Assembly: GCF_900465055.1 (NCBI RefSeq)
Contig: NZ_LS483250.1
Location: forward strand, 248,001 to 312,000
DNA from: Moritella yayanosii
GTDB taxonomy: Bacteria > Pseudomonadota > Gammaproteobacteria > Enterobacterales > Moritellaceae
Reading direction: 5' to 3'
Length of the DNA: 64,000 nt
In this document: piece after piece, positions 44,692 to 53,778 of the stretch
How positions within the stretch are numbered: the first letter of the stretch is position 1
How the letters are laid out: the number at the start of each line of letters is the position of its first letter
The notes under the pieces: generated by a model
Seen by the model: the letters and a program-made list of their open reading frames with translations, nothing else
Database searches by the model: none
Told to the model about the DNA's origin: nothing
Program-made: the position numbers and the translations under genes

Positions 44692-44720
44692 AAAAAAGGT
44701 GAACTAAGTTCACCTTTTTT
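44692..44720. terminator. Terminator of the cold-shock gene
   Basis: AAAAAAGGTGAACT pairs with AGTTCACCTTTTTT; it lies 30 bases beyond the csp stop on the minus strand, with a T-run on both strands. Confidence 0.9.
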
Positions 44721-44751
44721 GATATCTGTTTAACCGATTAATAGTAAACTA

Positions 44752-44961
44752 TTAAAGAGGTTTAACGTTCTCAGCTTGAGGACCTTTTTGGCCTTGGCCT
44801 ACAGTGAACTCAACTTTTTGACCGTCAGTAAGGACTTTAAAGCCATCAACTAAGATAGAGCTGAAATGTACGAATACATCTGGGCCATTTTCTTGCTCGA
44901 TGAAACCGAAACCTTTAGCTTCGTTGAAGAATTTTACTTTACCGATTACTGTATTAGACAT
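44752..44961 (-). CDS. Cold-shock (CspA-family) protein
   Basis: 69 residues, a single cold-shock domain that binds single-stranded RNA/DNA. RNP1 is KGFGFIEQ and RNP2 is VFVHFSSI; the start [20 protein letters not shown] is typical. A long leader of about 140 bases with a -10 TATAAT box (45107-45112) is typical of cold-induced csp genes. I do not recognise a cold-box sequence in it. Confidence 0.96.
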   Translation of the reverse strand: MSNTVIGKVKFFNEAKGFGFIEQENGPDVFVHFSSILVDGFKVLTDGQKVEFTVGQGQKGPQAENVKPL

Positions 44962-45468
44962 ATTAAAAAACCCTGTATATACGTTATTAAAAAATTTGAT
45001 AAAAAACCAGGGTGTAACTTATATAAACAATACAAAACAATAATAGATACAAGTATCAACTAAAGCTCATTCTACCGATATAAACTAGCCTAATTTCTTA
45101 AGACGAATTATACATGGTTAAAGTCTCATAGCAATACACTCGTTCGTTATTTTTATGAAATTGTTGTTTTTATTAGAAAAATTATTATTTACAGGGCGGG
45201 TTTGATGTATTTCCAGCCGCTGAAACTGTTATTTCATTCAATATCAGTTCATATAACATCCAATCTATATCACGATCTAATTTTCGAATTAAGGTCGAGT
45301 GAAATAGTTGATAAGTTATTAGTTATTGCTACTTTAGTTGTGTGTAGATCACTGTATAATATATTTAAGTATCTGATATAAATATATAAGTGGTAATTAT
45401 TATAAATGTAGGCTAGCACTGGATGACAGTGATGATGTGTATGTTAGCGATAAAATTAAGGAGTGATG
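44962..45468. other. Long leader/promoter region of csp and upstream of the tiny gene
   Basis: 507 bases between divergent genes. The left third is the csp leader on the minus strand. A TATAAT box at 45355-45360 on the plus strand could serve the 23-residue gene starting at 45469. The middle is AT-rich and shows no gene. Confidence 0.5.
45107..45134 (-). promoter_or_regulatory. Sigma-70 promoter of the cold-shock gene
   Basis: On the minus strand TTGCTA (45129-45134), a 16-base spacer and TATAAT (45107-45112). The start point would be near 45100, giving a leader of about 140 bases, in the usual range for csp mRNAs. Confidence 0.65.
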
Positions 45469-45540
45469 ATGAGTAAGCGTGTTCGAAGACAGTGGTTTTT
45501 TCACCAACAGAAAGTAGTAAGCTCTTCTATTAAAAAATAG
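45469..45540 (+). CDS. 23-residue basic peptide gene
   Basis: ATG 45469 with AGGAG five bases before it (45459-45463). The product begins MSKRVRRQWFFHQQKVV and ends KK; Lys/Arg make up about a third of residues. A strong ribosome site, defined stop and a -10-like TATAAT at 45355 support translation. The family is not recognised; it could be a leader peptide or a nucleic-acid-binding micro-protein. Too short for conventional prediction, so evidence is the ribosome site and context. Confidence 0.5.
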   Translation: MSKRVRRQWFFHQQKVVSSSIKK

Positions 45541-45589
45541 TGTGAGTGAGGTTTCAAGTGTATTGAATAATGAGTAGATATACTGCTCT

Positions 45590-45629
45590 ACTTGTTGTCA
45601 GTAAATGGTACTATTTACTGACAACAAGT
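45590..45629. terminator. 17-bp perfect inverted repeat
   Basis: ACTTGTTGTCAGTAAAT pairs with ATTTACTGACAACAAGT across 6 bases, between the tiny gene and the convergent ACBP gene. It is likely a bidirectional transcription end, although no T-run follows. Confidence 0.65.
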
Positions 45630-45659
45630 AACAAACAAAAAGTTATTTCCCGCGAATCA

Positions 45660-45926
45660 TTAAGCCGCGTTTTCTTCTTCTACTCGTGCAATATATTTTT
45701 CCATTGCTTGATCAGAAGATAAACCCCGTAATTTATTCCATGCAGTCCATTTAGCAAAAGCAACCATATCAAAGATAGATGGCTTCTTAGCCGCGACATC
45801 CCCTTTTGTTGCTTGCTTAAATAATGAGTAAAACTCTAGCTTTAATTCTTGTGAAGGCTTGTTCCTTGCAGAGCCATTTTGAACTTGGTCTACTGTAGCG
45901 TCAAATTTAGCGCGTAGGTCTGTCAT
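45660..45926 (-). CDS. Acyl-CoA-binding protein (ACBP)
   Basis: 88 residues, the eukaryotic-type ACBP fold. Motifs: DLRAKFDATVDQVQNGSARN at the N-terminus, LEFYSLFKQATKGDVAAKKP (the YxLYKQAxxGD motif), and FAKWTAWNKLRGLSSDQAME with KYI. It binds long-chain acyl-CoA in the cytosol. ACBPs are patchily distributed in bacteria, and this may reflect transfer. There is no lipid gene next to it. Confidence 0.93.
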   Translation of the reverse strand: MTDLRAKFDATVDQVQNGSARNKPSQELKLEFYSLFKQATKGDVAAKKPSIFDMVAFAKWTAWNKLRGLSSDQAMEKYIARVEEENAA

Positions 45927-46370
45927 GTTATATTCCTTTATCTAATGATTGAATCAATAAGTACTTAAATATCATTACAATTTGAAACCTTGTAATGCAC
46001 CTACTAATGAATAGTTAAGTTACAACTCGAATATTACATTATTTTTGAATTAATACATCATTTATTTTGATTTTAGTTATTATATTATTTTTAATAAAAA
46101 TCCTTATTATTCAATATAATAACGGGAAAATAAGGTTGATATTTCGAATGCCTACATCCAGTATATAGATTTCATCTTAGCCAAACATTACACTGTGTTG
46201 TATTGATGTAACACATAAATGCCGAGGTTAACCAGATAAAATTAGTCATTGGACTTGTAATATATGGATTTGTATATATCATTACCTATTTATGGTTACG
46301 CCCTTTGGGTCGGTTAGTAAAATTAACGCCTGAAATAGGTAATACTGAATTAATTTTTTGTAAGTAAGAT
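45927..46370. other. Intergenic region upstream of the unknown membrane protein
   Basis: 444 bases, very AT-rich. The right end holds the candidate small frame 46236-46367. The rest, upstream of ACBP, contains its promoter but no gene I can name. Confidence 0.5.
46236..46367 (+). CDS. Candidate 43-residue membrane microprotein with ATA (non-standard) start
   Basis: The frame from 46236 ends with TAA at 46365-46367, only three bases before the ATG of the next gene. The translated peptide (KLVIGLVIYGFVYIITYLWL, then RPLGRLVKLTPEIGNTELIF) has one clean membrane helix and a basic stop-transfer, which is strongly coding-like. GAGG lies eight bases upstream, but the codon there is ATA, not ATG. 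Either initiation uses ATA/ATT, or an ATG has mutated and the gene is dead. It is also possible that this is an accident in an AT-rich stretch. Confidence 0.35.
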   Translation: MKLVIGLVIYGFVYIITYLWLRPLGRLVKLTPEIGNTELIFCK

Positions 46371-47183
46371 ATGATTGAACAACAATTGAAGAGACAGATA
46401 ACATTATTCGAGGCCGTATTGAATAACTACTCGACATTACAACGCTGCTTGATGTTTACTTGCGCTTTTTTAGTGATAAGTGGGTTTGTGTTTGCTGAAA
46501 GAGCGAACATAGCATCATTTTTGTTTTCTGGTTTACCAATAGGCATTGGGTTAACAAGTAATTTTATTGCGCCGTTAGTGGTTGTAGGTTTTTTAGCGTT
46601 CTCTTGTTCTGCCTATTTTGGCATTATGTGCGTGCCTAAGGTTTCTCTGTTATCGCAACAGACAAACGATAATGGGTTCTTATCTGAATTGCGAGTAGCC
46701 CTTGTATTTGGTGCTTGTTTTGGCTTGTTGACCGCTATTTTATGTAGTTTGATTTTTGTGATCGCAGAGCCCCATTTACCGCTGGGGTTCCTTAAGTATC
46801 ATCAAATATTTGGCTCGTTAGACTTTGTGTTAATTGTACTGACGGCTATATTTTCGAGTACCTTGTATTTGTCAGTATTAATGTTACCGCTATCAATTGT
46901 ACTCTCAAGGTTAATGGTCTTTGAAACAACACCGTCACAGTTTAAATTAACCACAGGTAGCATTGTTATTTCATCAATAATCCTGGCATTGTTTATGGCT
47001 TTATTGGTGGCAGTCATCACGGCTACTTTATCGATAAATCTGATCATCTTTATCGTTATCGTCACCATCATAACGTCCTCAACGTTAGGCTTGTTATATT
47101 GGTTTGTGGGATTGGAAGCGAGCTTAGTTGCCAACCTTGTGTATTGCTTATTGGTTTCTTATCTCGCCCATATTTTCTTATAA
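46371..47183 (+). CDS. Uncharacterised multi-pass membrane protein
   Basis: 270 residues with seven or eight hydrophobic segments (TCAFLVISGFVFAE; FIAPLVVVGFLAFSCSAYFG; VALVFGACFGLLTAILCSLI; SSIILALFMALLVAVITATL; a long IIFIVIVTIITSS). No signature motif or recognised family. The N-terminal 25 residues are polar and probably cytoplasmic. Its ribosome site (GTAAGT) is weak and the candidate microprotein ends three bases before it. Confidence 0.7.
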   Translation: MIEQQLKRQITLFEAVLNNYSTLQRCLMFTCAFLVISGFVFAERANIASFLFSGLPIGIGLTSNFIAPLVVVGFLAFSCSAYFGIMCVPKVSLLSQQTNDNGFLSELRVALVFGACFGLLTAILCSLIFVIAEPHLPLGFLKYHQIFGSLDFVLIVLTAIFSSTLYLSVLMLPLSIVLSRLMVFETTPSQFKLTTGSIVISSIILALFMALLVAVITATLSINLIIFIVIVTIITSSTLGLLYWFVGLEASLVANLVYCLLVSYLAHIFL

Positions 47184-47218
47184 ATGAACTTTTTAGTTGG
47201 CAACTTTTAATCTGTGTG

Positions 47219-47247
47219 TAGCGCGATTAAGCTAAATAATCGCGCTA
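47219..47247. terminator. Hairpin between convergent genes
   Basis: TAGCGCGATTA pairs with TAATCGCGCTA over a 7-base loop, between the membrane protein gene and moeB; no strong T-run. Confidence 0.6.
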
Positions 47248-47258
47248 ATTGATCACAC

Positions 47259-48056
47259 TTATTTTGTGCGCGGGGCATGACATACAGAACAAGTTGGTAG
47301 TTTTGGTAATTTCATCTGTTGAAATGATAGTGTAAGACCATCGACAAGTAAGATTTTTCCTATCATTGGCGACCCAAAATTAGCGACGACCTTAATGGCT
47401 TCCAGCGCTTGCATGGCACCAATAATACCTACCATAGGTGCCATGATGCCAGATTCAACACAACTAAGCGTACCATTTCCAAATAATTGACTTAAACATT
47501 GATAGCAAGGTTCATCATCCGCATAGGTAAAGACGCTTATTTGTCCTTCCATACGGATCGCAGCACCGGACACCAAGGGTGTTTTTAATGCAAAACAAGC
47601 GCGGTTAATTTGTTCGCGTGTTTCAACATTATCAGTACAATCAAGCACGATATCATGCTGTCTGATTAAATGAGCTAATTCATCTTCAGACGGTTTATTG
47701 GTGATAGCCTGGACTTTACAATGCGGGTTTATTTGCTCAAGTTCATATTTCGCTGAAATTGCTTTAAATTCACCGATCCGACTGTCACGATGCAGTAATT
47801 GACGCTGTAAATTGGATAATTCAATATGATCAAAATCGACTAATGTCATCTGCCCCATACCGGCAGATGCTAAGTATTGACTACTCGCACAACCAAGCCC
47901 GCCAGCGCCAATAATCAAGACTTTTGCTTGTTTTAAGGCTTCTTGACCGTCAAAATCAAAGTGGCGTAAGACAATTTGACGGTTATAGCGTAACTCTTCT
48001 TCCGAAGATAAAATGTCTTCGGAAGGCAAGTCGCCACCAATAGCTGGGTTGGTCAT
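47259..48056 (-). CDS. moeB: Molybdopterin-synthase adenylyltransferase
   Basis: Adenylates the C-terminal Gly of MoaD in molybdenum-cofactor synthesis. 265 residues. The E1-like ATP motif is GAGGLGCASSQYLASAG, with R-rich NLQRQLLHRDSRIGEFK, the catalytic DCTDNVETREQINRACF, and zinc Cys pairs (CYQC and CSVCHAP). It overlaps the end of moeA by TAATG, so it is cotranscribed. No moaA-E genes are in the window. Confidence 0.96.
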   Translation of the reverse strand: MTNPAIGGDLPSEDILSSEEELRYNRQIVLRHFDFDGQEALKQAKVLIIGAGGLGCASSQYLASAGMGQMTLVDFDHIELSNLQRQLLHRDSRIGEFKAISAKYELEQINPHCKVQAITNKPSEDELAHLIRQHDIVLDCTDNVETREQINRACFALKTPLVSGAAIRMEGQISVFTYADDEPCYQCLSQLFGNGTLSCVESGIMAPMVGIIGAMQALEAIKVVANFGSPMIGKILLVDGLTLSFQQMKLPKLPTCSVCHAPRTK

Positions 48057-49288
48057 TAATTTAGGATCTCGTTAAAGGGTTCGATAGTGACCGTTTCACC
48101 AATTTCAACATTACCGCGATCTTGCTCGATAATTGCATAGCAGTTTGAATGACTCAAACTACTGAAAACGCCAGACCCTTGGCTACCTGTTGATACGACT
48201 TCAAGTTGACCTTGTGCATTGACACTATAAATCGCGCGCTGGAAATCCATACGACCAGGTGTTTTTTTCATTTTCGTTGCCGCAATCGCATTGAAACGCG
48301 GTGTTGGTGTATAAACTTGGTTGGTCATCTTAGCTAATGCGGGTACCACAAGTTGGTGAAACGTCACCGTCGCAGATACTGGGTTGCCGGGTAAACCAAA
48401 GAATTTACTGTTTGGCAGCGACCCGAATGCGAACGGTTTACCTGGTTTAATGGCCAGTTTCCAAAAGCCAATTTCACCTAATTCTTCGAGTAAAACTTTA
48501 GTGTAGTCAGCTTCACCAACGGATACACCACCGGAGGTGATCACGGCGTCTGCTACCGCATCGGCTTTGATAAAGGTTTCGCGTAGTAGGACTTCGTTAT
48601 CAGGGATAATACCAAAATCGATGATGTCTAAATTTAAACGCGATAACATGGCGTTGATGCTATAACGGTTACTGTCATAAATTTCCCCATCTGCAAGCGG
48701 TTGGCCTAAGTTTTTTAGCTCATCACCGGTTGAGAATATAGCGACTTTTAAACGACGATACACAGTCACTTTATCAATACCGATAGTTGCTAGCATGGGA
48801 ATATCACGTGGGGTAAGGCGACGACCTTTGGTTAGTACGGCTTGGCCGATAGCAATATCTTCAGCGGCATTACGAATATTGTCATGCATGGGTGGTATGT
48901 TTTCGAAGGTGATTTGCTCACCGTTCACTTGTGTTCTTTCTTGCATGATAACGGCTTCGCAACCTTTCGGTACTGGCGCGCCAGTCATAATGCGGATACA
49001 AGTACCGAGTGGCCAATCGCCATTAAAGGGTTGACCAGCAAATGCTTTACCTGCAAGTGGTAGGGTCATTGATTGAGTAAGGTCTGAGATCCGAACTGCA
49101 TAACCATCCATTGCTGAATTATCAAAAGGCGGGACATTCATTGGAGAGGAAATGTCTTCAGCGAGAATATAATCGAGCGCATCCGCTAAATCTAATGTCA
49201 GTGTTTCTGTTACTGCATCAATACTGGCTAACATCTCTTGCATCGCTAAATCCAGTGGTTTTAGCCCTTGTACATCACAACATCCCAT
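48056..49288 (-). CDS. moeA: Molybdopterin molybdenumtransferase
   Basis: Inserts molybdate into adenylated molybdopterin. 410 residues, start ATG 49288 (MGCCDVQGLKPLDLAMQEML). Motifs: the MoeA N-terminal NVPPFDNSAMDGYAVR, the domain-III MPT-binding IFSTGDEL, GGVSVGEADYTK, and GLPGNPVSATVTFHQLV. Together with moeB it forms the moeAB unit, with the stop and next start fused as TAATG. Confidence 0.96.
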   Translation of the reverse strand: MGCCDVQGLKPLDLAMQEMLASIDAVTETLTLDLADALDYILAEDISSPMNVPPFDNSAMDGYAVRISDLTQSMTLPLAGKAFAGQPFNGDWPLGTCIRIMTGAPVPKGCEAVIMQERTQVNGEQITFENIPPMHDNIRNAAEDIAIGQAVLTKGRRLTPRDIPMLATIGIDKVTVYRRLKVAIFSTGDELKNLGQPLADGEIYDSNRYSINAMLSRLNLDIIDFGIIPDNEVLLRETFIKADAVADAVITSGGVSVGEADYTKVLLEELGEIGFWKLAIKPGKPFAFGSLPNSKFFGLPGNPVSATVTFHQLVVPALAKMTNQVYTPTPRFNAIAATKMKKTPGRMDFQRAIYSVNAQGQLEVVSTGSQGSGVFSSLSHSNCYAIIEQDRGNVEIGETVTIEPFNEILN

Positions 49289-49474
49289 TACATACCCTTG
49301 TTGGTTATTTTTTAGTTATGTCGTTAATTATGACAAACTCGGCAGGTTGACGATAGGACCTATAACAATAAAAAGCTTAATTAACGCTATTTCAGCTAAT
49401 TTGTTTATCTTATTAATTGTTAGGTGTTATTATTCGGCCATATTTCTTAAGTCGATCCGTTTGTGGAGTAATTA

Positions 49475-50125
49475 ATGACCTGCCTAAGTAAAGAAGCTTT
49501 ATTAGTTCGTTCAGTTTTGGAAGAGCGAGGGTTAGAAACTCCGATGATCGGAACTGGGCTATCAAGCACCGAAAAGAAAGAACGCATTGAATCGCATTTT
49601 ACCGAGATCCTGACACTATTAGAGCTCGATTTAAGTGATGATAGTTTGGCTGAAACGCCGCATCGTATTGCAAAAATGTACGTGAATGAAATATTCTCAG
49701 GTTTGGATTATGCGACATTTCCTAAAATCACTTTGATCGATAATAAAATGCAAGTAGATGAAATGGTTAAAGTAAGTAATATTACTTTAACAAGTACTTG
49801 TGAACATCACTTTATTACTATCGATGGTAAAGCTACTATTGCGTATATTCCTCGCAGTAAAATAATTGGCTTATCCAAGATTAACCGTATCGTGCAGTTT
49901 TTCTCACGCCGTCCACAAGTGCAAGAACGTTTAACGCAACAAATCTTAGTTGCGTTGCAAACCTTGCTTGATTCGCAAGATGTTGCCGTAAGCATTACCG
50001 CGACGCATTATTGTGTGAAAGCACGGGGTGTAATGGATGCAACAAGCGAAACAACAACCACATCTCTGGGTGGTATTTTTAAATCACGTCCTGAAACAAG
50101 AGCTGAATTCTTGCATTGTCGCTAA
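49475..50125 (+). CDS. folE: GTP cyclohydrolase I
   Basis: First step of folate/pterin synthesis, making dihydroneopterin triphosphate. 216 residues, E. coli-like. Zinc and active-site motifs are [40 protein letters not shown] and HYCVKARGV (second Cys). It is divergent from moeA with a ~190-base gap. Monogenic. Confidence 0.96.
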   Translation: MTCLSKEALLVRSVLEERGLETPMIGTGLSSTEKKERIESHFTEILTLLELDLSDDSLAETPHRIAKMYVNEIFSGLDYATFPKITLIDNKMQVDEMVKVSNITLTSTCEHHFITIDGKATIAYIPRSKIIGLSKINRIVQFFSRRPQVQERLTQQILVALQTLLDSQDVAVSITATHYCVKARGVMDATSETTTTSLGGIFKSRPETRAEFLHCR

Positions 50126-50400
50126 TTGACGATTCGCTGTTGAGTCACCTATTAAGTTAACCTGAACTACAATTGTCGAGTGCGACCACTCTGTAGTTTG
50201 GGTACTTTTCATAATACTAAATTACCACGCCTTATTTGATGTGCCACTCTTTGTTTTAATCGTTAGATTACTTCCTAAACCGCTTGATAATGTTATTGCC
50301 ATATTTCGTCATACTTCATCTTACTTTGTCATTTTAGTGAAATGTAATCGCCACACTTGTTTGTTTTAATAGCCTCATTGATGATTAATGAGCAGCGGAA

Positions 50401-50958
50401 ATGAACTCGATATTAAAACTAAACACGTTATGGAAATGTCGTTACGACCAACCGATATTCGCCCAGCAGCTATTATTTTTATGCTTTGTTGTTTGTTTGA
50501 CGGCCACAATCAGTTTGATCTGTACTAATGCCAATAGTTCTTATGCGAAAGAAATGGCTATTCTGACAATGTATGATGATAGCGCAACGCAAGGCTTGGT
50601 GAATGTTGATAGTATTTATGCGGATGCGATAAGGTTTGACCAGCAAGCGGGTGTAGATCTCACGCTGGTGAAGGAACAGGTAAAGTACGAACAAACGTTA
50701 GCTGATTTAGGCTTTGTGTTACAGCAATACCAAATGATGGAGTTACAAGCCTTTAAGTTTGTGATTGAACTGCCGAAGCGTGAGCAAGTCACGACGGTAA
50801 TGCTGACGCATTTAACAAACATGTTGGCGGAGTTTACGGCGTTAAATCCGGATATTAGTGCCAACTGGCAGATAGATCCAAATAATGCGCTTAAATTAAT
50901 TGTGCAATTGAACACCGAACGACAACGACATTGGGGTGAGATAGGGTTTATTATTTAA
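50401..50958 (+). CDS. Uncharacterised single-pass membrane-anchored protein
   Basis: 185 residues. An N-terminal polar stretch is followed by a membrane helix (LLFLCFVVCLTATISLI, residues ~24-41) and a long helical, probably periplasmic region (VDLTLVKEQVKYEQTLADLG; TTVMLTHLTNMLAEFTALNP). The start at 50401 follows GAGCAGCGGAA. I do not recognise a family. It is convergent with rnb, with a shared terminator. Confidence 0.65.
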   Translation: MNSILKLNTLWKCRYDQPIFAQQLLFLCFVVCLTATISLICTNANSSYAKEMAILTMYDDSATQGLVNVDSIYADAIRFDQQAGVDLTLVKEQVKYEQTLADLGFVLQQYQMMELQAFKFVIELPKREQVTTVMLTHLTNMLAEFTALNPDISANWQIDPNNALKLIVQLNTERQRHWGEIGFII

Positions 50959-50984
50959 CGAGGGCAAATGACCTTGCCCTCGTT
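50957..50984. terminator. Bidirectional terminator between rnb and its neighbour
   Basis: AACGAGGGCAA pairs with TTGCCCTCGTT over a 6-base loop; convergent genes share it. Confidence 0.75.
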
Positions 50985-51000
50985 AACTGCGTTGTAGCGA

Positions 51001-52944
51001 TTAACTCGCTATTTTTTCAACTGGTTTAGCAACAATGTTACGTTTTTCTTTGTTGATTTCAGCAATGTTAACGTAAATCACGTCACCTAGGCTGTATTCA
51101 ACTTGATCTTTAATACTGATTTGGCCAGTTTCAACTAAGCATTTAACTTCTTTCTTATTATCATGTAATAAGCTAGCAGGGATAAATGCAACCGCGCCAT
51201 TTTCAAGTAAACGCACACGTAAACCACCACGGTTCACATCCATAATACTTGCTTCGAATACTTGTTTGCTCTCTACTGCAGGTGTTAGGTAGTCAACGTA
51301 TAACCACGATGAGATATCACGTTCAGCCATTCTGTGTTGACGACGACGTTCTGACATTAAGATCACTTCATCTTCAGTTGCAGAAGGTGCAGAACCATTG
51401 GTCAATGTTGCTTTGATTAGACGGTGGTTAATGATGTCACCATATTTACGAATAGGTGACGTCCATGTTGCATAACCGTCTAAGCCCATCGCGAAGTGGC
51501 GTTCTGCACTGGCACTGATGATGCTATAGCTTTGCATGCGACGTAAACGACTGTCTAAAGCTGGATTGGCTTTTTCAGCTAACGTACGTTGTAATTCAAC
51601 ATAACCTGGTAATGATTGGATGTGCTCTTTGGTACATTCAATGCCATGCTCAGTCAATAATTCGACAACCAAATCAATTTTCTCTGGATCGAAACCTGCG
51701 TGGGTATTAAATACACCAACATCACCATTTTGACGGAATAAACGTGCCGCTGTAATGTTCGCTGCAACCATCGTTTCTTCGATCATTTGATTGGCAATAC
51801 GACGGTGCTCTACGTGAATAGCCAGTACATTACCGCTGTCGTCTAGCTCAAAGCTGTAATCTGGTTGGTCAGGGAACACGATGGCATTGTTTTTACGCCA
51901 TTGTTGACGATGACGAGCAAACGTAGCCAATGACTGTAGCTGTTCTGCCAGTTGTGCTTCAGGTTGCCATTCAGTTGATTCTTCTTCAATCCAATTAGAT
52001 ACTTGGGTGTAAGACAGTTTGTGCTGTGACGTGATCCATGCGGTGAAGAATTTAAATTCTTCTGCTAATGCACCATCTTCATTGATGGTATAAGTACAGC
52101 ATAACGTCGGGCGTTTTTCGCCAGCAACTAATGAACAAACGCTATCACTTAATTCACGTGGCATCATCGGGATGTTACGACCCGGTAGATATACGGTAAA
52201 TGCGCGCTCTGCTGCAATTTTATTTAATTCTGAATCGGCAGGGATATATGATGTTGGATCGGCGATCGCTACCGTTACTTTAAGATTGCCTTCTGCTGTT
52301 TTCTCAACAAACAGTGCATCGTCCATATCTTGTGTTGACGCTGAATCGATAGTAAAGAATGGCTTATCTGTTAGATCAATACGGGTTGTATCATCTTTAA
52401 ATTCAACAGAATCAGGCATTGCTGGAACATCTTTAGCTAGATTTTGGCGTGCTAGTGTTACCCACCATGGTGCATTTGGATCTGTTGCTGTTGCAACGAA
52501 CCCCGTTACTTCAGCGGCAAAGCTACCATCTTTTAATGCGTGAGATTTTAGTTGTGCTACAACCCAGTCACCGTCGTTAACTTTTTGCTTGCCCAAACCA
52601 ACTAACTTAGCTCTAATTGGCATGTTGATTACAGGACTGTCTGCAAGCACAGTGAGCTTGTTTTTAGTCATACTAATACGGGCAATAAAACGCGTTAGCT
52701 TAGCTTCAACTAAGGTATCTGGTTCTGCAGATGTTTTATCGCCGTTAGTTTCGATATATGCTTTAATTCTATCGCCATGCATGATTTTTTTCATGTGAGG
52801 CGGGGCAATGAAATAGCTTTCGCCATCATCCGCTTCAAGGAAGCCAAAACCACGTTCAGTGCCTTTAACTGTGCCTTCTACACTCGGCGTGTTTTGGCGC
52901 ATATTTTGTTTTAGTTGAGATAGTAGTGGATTGTCGCGAAACAT
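51001..52944 (-). CDS. rnb: Exoribonuclease II
   Basis: Processive 3'-5' hydrolytic RNase. 647 residues (E. coli RNase II 644). Domain order: N-terminal cold-shock domains (VKGTERGFGFLEADDGESYF), the RNB catalytic domain with DSASTQDMDDALFVEKTAEG (metal-binding aspartates) and RNIPMMPRELSDSVCSLVAG, and the C-terminal S1 domain (GGLRVRLLENGAVAFIPASL). Start ATG 52944 (MFRDNPLLSQLKQNMRQNTP) has AGGAAGGC upstream. Confidence 0.96.
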   Translation of the reverse strand: MFRDNPLLSQLKQNMRQNTPSVEGTVKGTERGFGFLEADDGESYFIAPPHMKKIMHGDRIKAYIETNGDKTSAEPDTLVEAKLTRFIARISMTKNKLTVLADSPVINMPIRAKLVGLGKQKVNDGDWVVAQLKSHALKDGSFAAEVTGFVATATDPNAPWWVTLARQNLAKDVPAMPDSVEFKDDTTRIDLTDKPFFTIDSASTQDMDDALFVEKTAEGNLKVTVAIADPTSYIPADSELNKIAAERAFTVYLPGRNIPMMPRELSDSVCSLVAGEKRPTLCCTYTINEDGALAEEFKFFTAWITSQHKLSYTQVSNWIEEESTEWQPEAQLAEQLQSLATFARHRQQWRKNNAIVFPDQPDYSFELDDSGNVLAIHVEHRRIANQMIEETMVAANITAARLFRQNGDVGVFNTHAGFDPEKIDLVVELLTEHGIECTKEHIQSLPGYVELQRTLAEKANPALDSRLRRMQSYSIISASAERHFAMGLDGYATWTSPIRKYGDIINHRLIKATLTNGSAPSATEDEVILMSERRRQHRMAERDISSWLYVDYLTPAVESKQVFEASIMDVNRGGLRVRLLENGAVAFIPASLLHDNKKEVKCLVETGQISIKDQVEYSLGDVIYVNIAEINKEKRNIVAKPVEKIAS

Positions 52945-52985
52945 GTAAAGCCTTCCTATAATGAATTGCGCATACTATACGACAG

Positions 52986-53010
52986 CGCAGGGCTAAGTGC
53001 TAGCCCTGCG
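52986..53010. terminator. Hairpin between gpx and rnb
   Basis: CGCAGGGCTA pairs with TAGCCCTGCG over a 5-base loop, just after the glutathione peroxidase stop on the minus strand; no T-run. Confidence 0.55.
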
Positions 53011-53016
53011 GAGGGC

Positions 53017-53496
53017 TTACAGCAGTTTCTCAATATCTTTTACCATGCCTTTTGGCGAGAGTGTTGGAGCAAAACGATCGACAACATCACCGTCACGGTT
53101 AACCAAAAATTTAGTGAAATTCCACTTGATGCCTTTACTACCTAATAGGCCTGTGGCTTCTGACTTAAGCCACTTATAAAGTGGGGCTGCATTATCGCCA
53201 TTCACATCTATTTTGCTAAACATATCAAAAGTGACACCAAAATTAAGCTGACAGAATGCGTTGATATCAGCATCTGAACCTTTTTCTTGTTGCTTAAACT
53301 GATTGCAAGGGAAGCCTAAAATAGCCAATCCTTTACTGGCATAGGTTTGCTGTAACTCTTCTAATTCTGCATATTGATTAGTAAATCCACATTTACTCGC
53401 TGTATTTACAATCAACACTGCTTGACCTTTATAATCACTGAGTTTTTTTTGTTTACCTGTGATCGTAGTTACTTCGAAATCATAAAGCTTAGTCAT
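53017..53496 (-). CDS. Glutathione/thioredoxin peroxidase (Cys-type)
   Basis: 159 residues, cytoplasmic. The peroxidatic Cys is in VNTASKCGFTNQYAELEEL, with the tetrad companions in GFPCNQFKQQEKGSD (Gln) and WNFTKFLVNRDGDVV (Trp-Asn). The second Cys in FPCNQF is the usual resolving-like position. It reduces hydroperoxides with thioredoxin or glutathione. E. coli BtuE is the nearest analogue; the symbol is not assigned because orthology is untested. Confidence 0.92.
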   Translation of the reverse strand: MTKLYDFEVTTITGKQKKLSDYKGQAVLIVNTASKCGFTNQYAELEELQQTYASKGLAILGFPCNQFKQQEKGSDADINAFCQLNFGVTFDMFSKIDVNGDNAAPLYKWLKSEATGLLGSKGIKWNFTKFLVNRDGDVVDRFAPTLSPKGMVKDIEKLL

Positions 53497-53677
53497 TTTA
53501 AGTTCCTTAATAATAGAATGAGCACGAGTGCTAATATGTGATACTTAATTTAAGTTGCGCGCAATATGTTGGTGGTTAGTATACTAATGTGCAAGGGTTT
53601 TAATATATTTAATGTTATTTTTTAGGGTATTTTATAGTTGTTGCGTTAGAGATCACAGATAAAAATTCTACATTGCC

Positions 53678-53705
53678 CTTGAAAACACTGATAACAAACC
53701 CATCT
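53678..53705 (+). promoter_or_regulatory. Sigma-32 promoter of htpG
   Basis: CTTGAAA (53678-53684), a 13-base spacer, and ACCCATCT (53698-53705), one mismatch from CCCCATNT. The htpG ATG is ~70 bases downstream. Confidence 0.85.
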
Positions 53706-53778
53706 ATCTATTAACTAATATATTCAGATAATTTGTTATCTGAATATGAATCACCCCATTAGAACAAAGGAACAAGTA

